Source: JAWXCF01 sp034440515 (GTDB lineage: Bacteria > Bacteroidota > Bacteroidia > CAILMK01). From it: a stretch of 28,229 nt of DNA. The DNA lies in assembly GCA_034440515.1 (NCBI GenBank), contig JAWXCF010000071.1, positions 1 through 28,229 of the forward strand. The letters are read 5' to 3'. Positions 25,190 through 28,229 of this stretch are shown piece by piece (the stretch's first letter is position 1; each line of letters starts with the position of its first letter). The position numbers and the translations under genes were made by a program. Under the pieces are notes generated by a model. That model was not told where the DNA came from, searched no databases, and saw nothing but the letters and a program-made list of their open reading frames with translations.

Positions 25190-25945
25190 CGATTTAATTT
25201 TACGCTGAACTTCATCTTTTCTATCTCTAGATATACTAACGATATCTCCATTTGAAAGTTTTACGGTACCACCATCTGTTTTCATAAATTCAGTAATATG
25301 ATCTGTATTTACTATGTAACTTCTATGTATTCTGGTAAAATTATCAATCCCTTTCACAAGGTTCTCCATATCGCCCAATTTCTTAGAAACCATCACACGC
25401 TTATCATCAGTCAGTATTATTTTAGAATAGCTACCCTCAGCCTTAAAATATATAATTTCATTTGACATTACGAATTTTAAACCGTGTTGACTTGGTAAGC
25501 CAATTCTCTTCACATTAGCAATGTCTAAGTTATTTTGCAATGCCTCAATCTTCTGCTTTAAGTCATCTTCATTTATTGCCTTTTTAACTTTAGCAACTGC
25601 CTTAACTAACTGGTCTGTCTGTATAGGTTTTAGTAAATAGTCTATAGCCGATACTTCAAAAGCTTTAATTGCATAATCGCTGTAGGCAGTGGTAAATATT
25701 AGATTAAACTTGTCACTTCCAAATATTTCCAACAATTCAAATCCGCTTTTATTAGGCATTTCTATGTCTAAGAATACCAGTTGTGGATTATGTTTTTTTA
25801 TGATAAGTTCAGCGTCATCTACATTTGCTGCTACGTCAACCACAAACAAATTGGGGCAGTTTTCAGCAATCATTGTTCTCAGCAGGCGCCTGGCTCTAGG
25901 TTCATCATCTACTATTATGGTAATTATCTTACTATTTATTTCCAT
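25184..25945 (-). CDS. LytTR-type response regulator
   Basis: A 253-residue two-component response regulator. The receiver domain (about 6-125) has the acidic pair D13-D14, phosphoacceptor D60 in VFLDIEMP, the switch residue in TTAYSD (T85/T86) and K106 in LLKP. The C-terminal LytTR DNA-binding domain (about 150-253) contains IYFKAEGSYSKI, FTRIHRSYIVN and GDIVSISRDRKDEV. It lies 54 bases after the histidine kinase gene on the same strand, so it is the cognate partner in one operon. Its 3' end overlaps the converging GT4 gene by 6 bases. Its targets are unknown. Neighbouring glycosyltransferase genes are candidates only by position. Confidence 0.95.
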   Translation of the reverse strand: MEINSKIITIIVDDEPRARRLLRTMIAENCPNLFVVDVAANVDDAELIIKKHNPQLVFLDIEMPNKSGFELLEIFGSDKFNLIFTTAYSDYAIKAFEVSAIDYLLKPIQTDQLVKAVAKVKKAINEDDLKQKIEALQNNLDIANVKRIGLPSQHGLKFVMSNEIIYFKAEGSYSKIILTDDKRVMVSKKLGDMENLVKGIDNFTRIHRSYIVNTDHITEFMKTDGGTVKLSNGDIVSISRDRKDEVQRKIKSL

Positions 25946-25999
25946 ATAAAAAGTTTGTTTATTTTTATCGTGTGTTCTACTATTACATCAAAAATATGA

Positions 26000-28229
26000 T
26001 TACATTTTGGGTAATGTGACAATTACTTGAGTACCAATTGACACATCATCATCATCATACAAATCTATTGTCTTTATACCTATTTTATTAGACTTTAAGC
26101 TATCATTTAGCAGAGCTAGCCTTTGGCTACTAGCATTCACTGCAAACGATTGATATACGAGCCTTCTTTTCTTATTATTTGCCGAGGCTACCCTACCTAT
26201 TCCATTGTCGGTTATGGTGCATATTACGGCATTTTCTATTTCTGCAAATACAATAGTCATAAGTTTATTAGCACCTTGATTTGGACTTAATCCGTGCTTA
26301 AAGGCATTCTCAACAAAAGGCTGAATAATCATTGGCGGAATATATATAATGGCTTTATCCATTTCAGGTGCAATAAGTAAATCAACTTTTAATTCAGCTT
26401 CATCAAATCTAAGAGCCTCAAGTTCTGTGTATAATCTTAGCGACTCTACTTCCTTATGTATTGAAACTTTATCTATTTGGCTCATTTCTAAGATTAATCG
26501 CATTAGGTCAGCGAATTTGCCCAAATATGAATTGGCTTCTTTTTTTTGATTCATAATAATGAATTCTTGAATGCTATTCAATGCGTTAAACATAAAGTGG
26601 GGATTCATTTGTGACCTTAGCGTGGCTAATTGGCTGTTTATTAGCTCCTCCTTTTTCAGTCTATTGCTGTAAATAGTGCTGGTGCGCCAGCGAACAAAAC
26701 CTATAATTATTGATAAAAATAAAACGAGGCTACCAATTCTAAATCCCCAAGTTTGCCAATAGGGCTTCAATATTCTAAATTGAATTTTGCCAGGTAATTG
26801 GCTTTTTAGTCCATCGTCATTTACTGCATATACTTCAAATGTATATTCGCCAGGGCTCAATTCAAAAAAGGGTATGCTTCGTACATTCGCATCAACCACA
26901 GTCCAAGTCTTACTTAGTCCAGTAAGTTTATACAAGTACTTTTGATTGCCCCGATAGGTCATTCCTACTGCCGAAAAATCAATGTTGATATTATTATCGT
27001 TCCAAGGTAAGTTTATAATTTCAGGTATCTGATTATACAGCTTGCCATTTACCAGAAATGATGTGATGTACACTATTGGCTTACAAGAATTAAAATAGTC
27101 CTTATTTATATCAAATATTAGTAAACCTTTAGCTGTAGCCAAATATATCTGCCTATTTAATACTTCCATCCTATATATGTCTGTACTTATCAATCCATCA
27201 TTCTGTGTTATTTGTATGTGCTTATTGGTCAGCAAATTAATTCTAGTTAATCCATTTATTGTGGCTACCCATAGGTTCTCTTTATCAGTGGTTATGCACT
27301 TTATCATATGCGATGGCAGACCACTACGCATATCAAAATGATATCTTATTTTGTTGCCCTCTATACCATATATACCATTGTGATTGGTACCTACCCAGAC
27401 TATTCCATCTCTACCCGAATAGAAAGAAATGCAAATTATTTGGTTTTTCCCATCTCTAATTTCTTCATATTTTCCATTTTTATACAGCCTAACGCCAAAG
27501 TTGTTACACAAATACAGTGCATCAGCTTTTTTATCGAAGTGAATTCCATACCCACGCTCTGAAATGTAAGGATCGTCTATGTCCGGTATATGTTTGGAGT
27601 AAGTATATGATGTGTCTGTAAAAATGTCAGAACAGTACCTATATCCTGAACTGGTCATAAAATGAACATTGCCAGTAGAACCGCTTGATAAACTCTTGAT
27701 GCTTAAAAGCAACGATGAGCTATTCGCCACTTTTATATTTTGTTTTTTAACCGAGTATATTTCATTTACCTTTTTCTGTATAAATAAATAATCTTGGTTG
27801 CCAAGTAAATACAAGCCTTGAATTTCATAGAAATAGTCTAAAGATTTGAATTGTGTTAGACTATTGTATTTATTTGGATTATAGGTATATAAATCTATCC
27901 CACTACTAAAGTAGAGGTTTCCCTTATGGTCTGCAGCCATCCCTCTCACTTTACCTAATGATAAATCATTATTATAATTGTTAATCATCTTGGGGGCATT
28001 TTTTGGCATTATATATATACCTTCATTTAATGTAGATACCCAATGATTCCCCTCTCTATCTTTTATCACTTTAGTTATTATTTTTTTAGTAAAATAGTGT
28101 CCCTTATATACTAATCTACTCCCAACCTTCTCAAACTCAAATAGACCATTGTAAGTGCAAACCCATATTTTATTTTGCTTATCAGTAGAGAAGACTCCAC
28201 TTATAAATTCATTATCACCAATTATATGG
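26000..28229 (-). CDS. LytS-like histidine kinase with propeller and Y_Y_Y domains, 5' end missing
   Basis: The 5' end lies beyond the right edge of the window. The frame stays open to 28229, so the GTG at 28069 is not the true start. 742 residues are visible. The first part is a periplasmic two-component-regulator beta-propeller (repeats such as IWVCTYNGLFEF, NHWVSTLNEGIY and IVWVGTNHNGIYGI). A Y_Y_Y domain (about YLYKLTGLSKTWTVVD to GEYTFEVYAVND) and one membrane segment (GSLVLFLSIIIGFV) follow. The cytoplasmic kinase of the LytS/YehU type has the phosphoacceptor His in QMNPHFMFNALNSIQEF and the ATP-binding block IIQPFVENAFKHG plus ITDNGIG. This layout fits extracellular ligand sensing, as in one-membrane-pass Bacteroidota sensors. 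It is co-transcribed with the LytTR regulator downstream. Confidence 0.93.
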   Translation of the reverse strand, partial: HIIGDNEFISGVFSTDKQNKIWVCTYNGLFEFEKVGSRLVYKGHYFTKKIITKVIKDREGNHWVSTLNEGIYIMPKNAPKMINNYNNDLSLGKVRGMAADHKGNLYFSSGIDLYTYNPNKYNSLTQFKSLDYFYEIQGLYLLGNQDYLFIQKKVNEIYSVKKQNIKVANSSSLLLSIKSLSSGSTGNVHFMTSSGYRYCSDIFTDTSYTYSKHIPDIDDPYISERGYGIHFDKKADALYLCNNFGVRLYKNGKYEEIRDGKNQIICISFYSGRDGIVWVGTNHNGIYGIEGNKIRYHFDMRSGLPSHMIKCITTDKENLWVATINGLTRINLLTNKHIQITQNDGLISTDIYRMEVLNRQIYLATAKGLLIFDINKDYFNSCKPIVYITSFLVNGKLYNQIPEIINLPWNDNNINIDFSAVGMTYRGNQKYLYKLTGLSKTWTVVDANVRSIPFFELSPGEYTFEVYAVNDDGLKSQLPGKIQFRILKPYWQTWGFRIGSLVLFLSIIIGFVRWRTSTIYSNRLKKEELINSQLATLRSQMNPHFMFNALNSIQEFIIMNQKKEANSYLGKFADLMRLILEMSQIDKVSIHKEVESLRLYTELEALRFDEAELKVDLLIAPEMDKAIIYIPPMIIQPFVENAFKHGLSPNQGANKLMTIVFAEIENAVICTITDNGIGRVASANNKKRRLVYQSFAVNASSQRLALLNDSLKSNKIGIKTIDLYDDDDVSIGTQVIVTLPKM

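Noticed and set aside
26349..27562. Several rightward frames of 66-84 codons opposite the histidine kinase.
   Set aside because: They are antisense shadows of the kinase frame, without recognisable domains or promoters.

Overview
The window is AT-rich, gene-dense chromosomal DNA from a member of the Bacteroidota. Four lines of evidence agree. Two secreted proteins end in type IX secretion (T9SS) sorting domains. An SBBP beta-propeller protein and a LytTR/Y_Y_Y two-component pair are typical of the phylum. Starts lack purine-rich Shine-Dalgarno sequences. The clearest promoters match the Bacteroidota form TTG-N19/20-TAnnTTTG. I see no phage, insertion sequence, CRISPR array or rRNA. The order or genus cannot be fixed from the sequence alone; an environmental or gliding lineage is an inference.

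Layout. 221-3613 encodes a large secreted SBBP protein with seven blades of 63-64 residues. A stand-alone tRNA-Asp follows, with its own promoter and terminator (3649-3823). Then come a secreted M28 carboxypeptidase Q-like peptidase (4008-5399), a spacer with a broken small membrane-protein frame, and a leftward ispE/GNAT operon (5818-7086). A 614-base spacer (7087-7700) holds a perfect 19-base palindrome and the relic of an XRE-type regulator. Next are an orphan LutA-like CCG-domain protein overlapping or abutting an Ldh2-family dehydrogenase (7701-9517), an outer-membrane beta-barrel protein coupled by TAATG to a lipoprotein (9602-11472), and an orphan PAS/PAS/GAF/PAS histidine kinase (11732-14206). 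Two tandem paralogous GT-C-type membrane glycosyltransferases follow (14398-17412), then a very large secreted 5'-nucleotidase-like protein with three C-terminal repeats and a T9SS domain (17588-21571). The window ends with a GT4 glycosyltransferase fused to a helical domain plus a second GT4 (21788-25189). These converge on a leftward histidine kinase/LytTR response regulator operon whose kinase runs off the right edge.

How the genes may work together. The sequence points to envelope and surface biology: two T9SS cargo proteins, a secreted peptidase, an Omp/lipoprotein pair, two lipid-linked-sugar-type transferases and two cytoplasmic GT4 enzymes that probably build a glycan or glycoside. 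Housekeeping content is limited to ispE and the tRNA. Both sensor kinases lack an obvious local target. The most distinctive items are the XRE relic with its nearby operator-like palindrome, the GT4 pair, the coupled Omp/lipoprotein pair, the LutA-Ldh2 pair without lutB or lutC, and the altered metal-site motif of the large nucleotidase. No clearly new defence or mobile system is visible.
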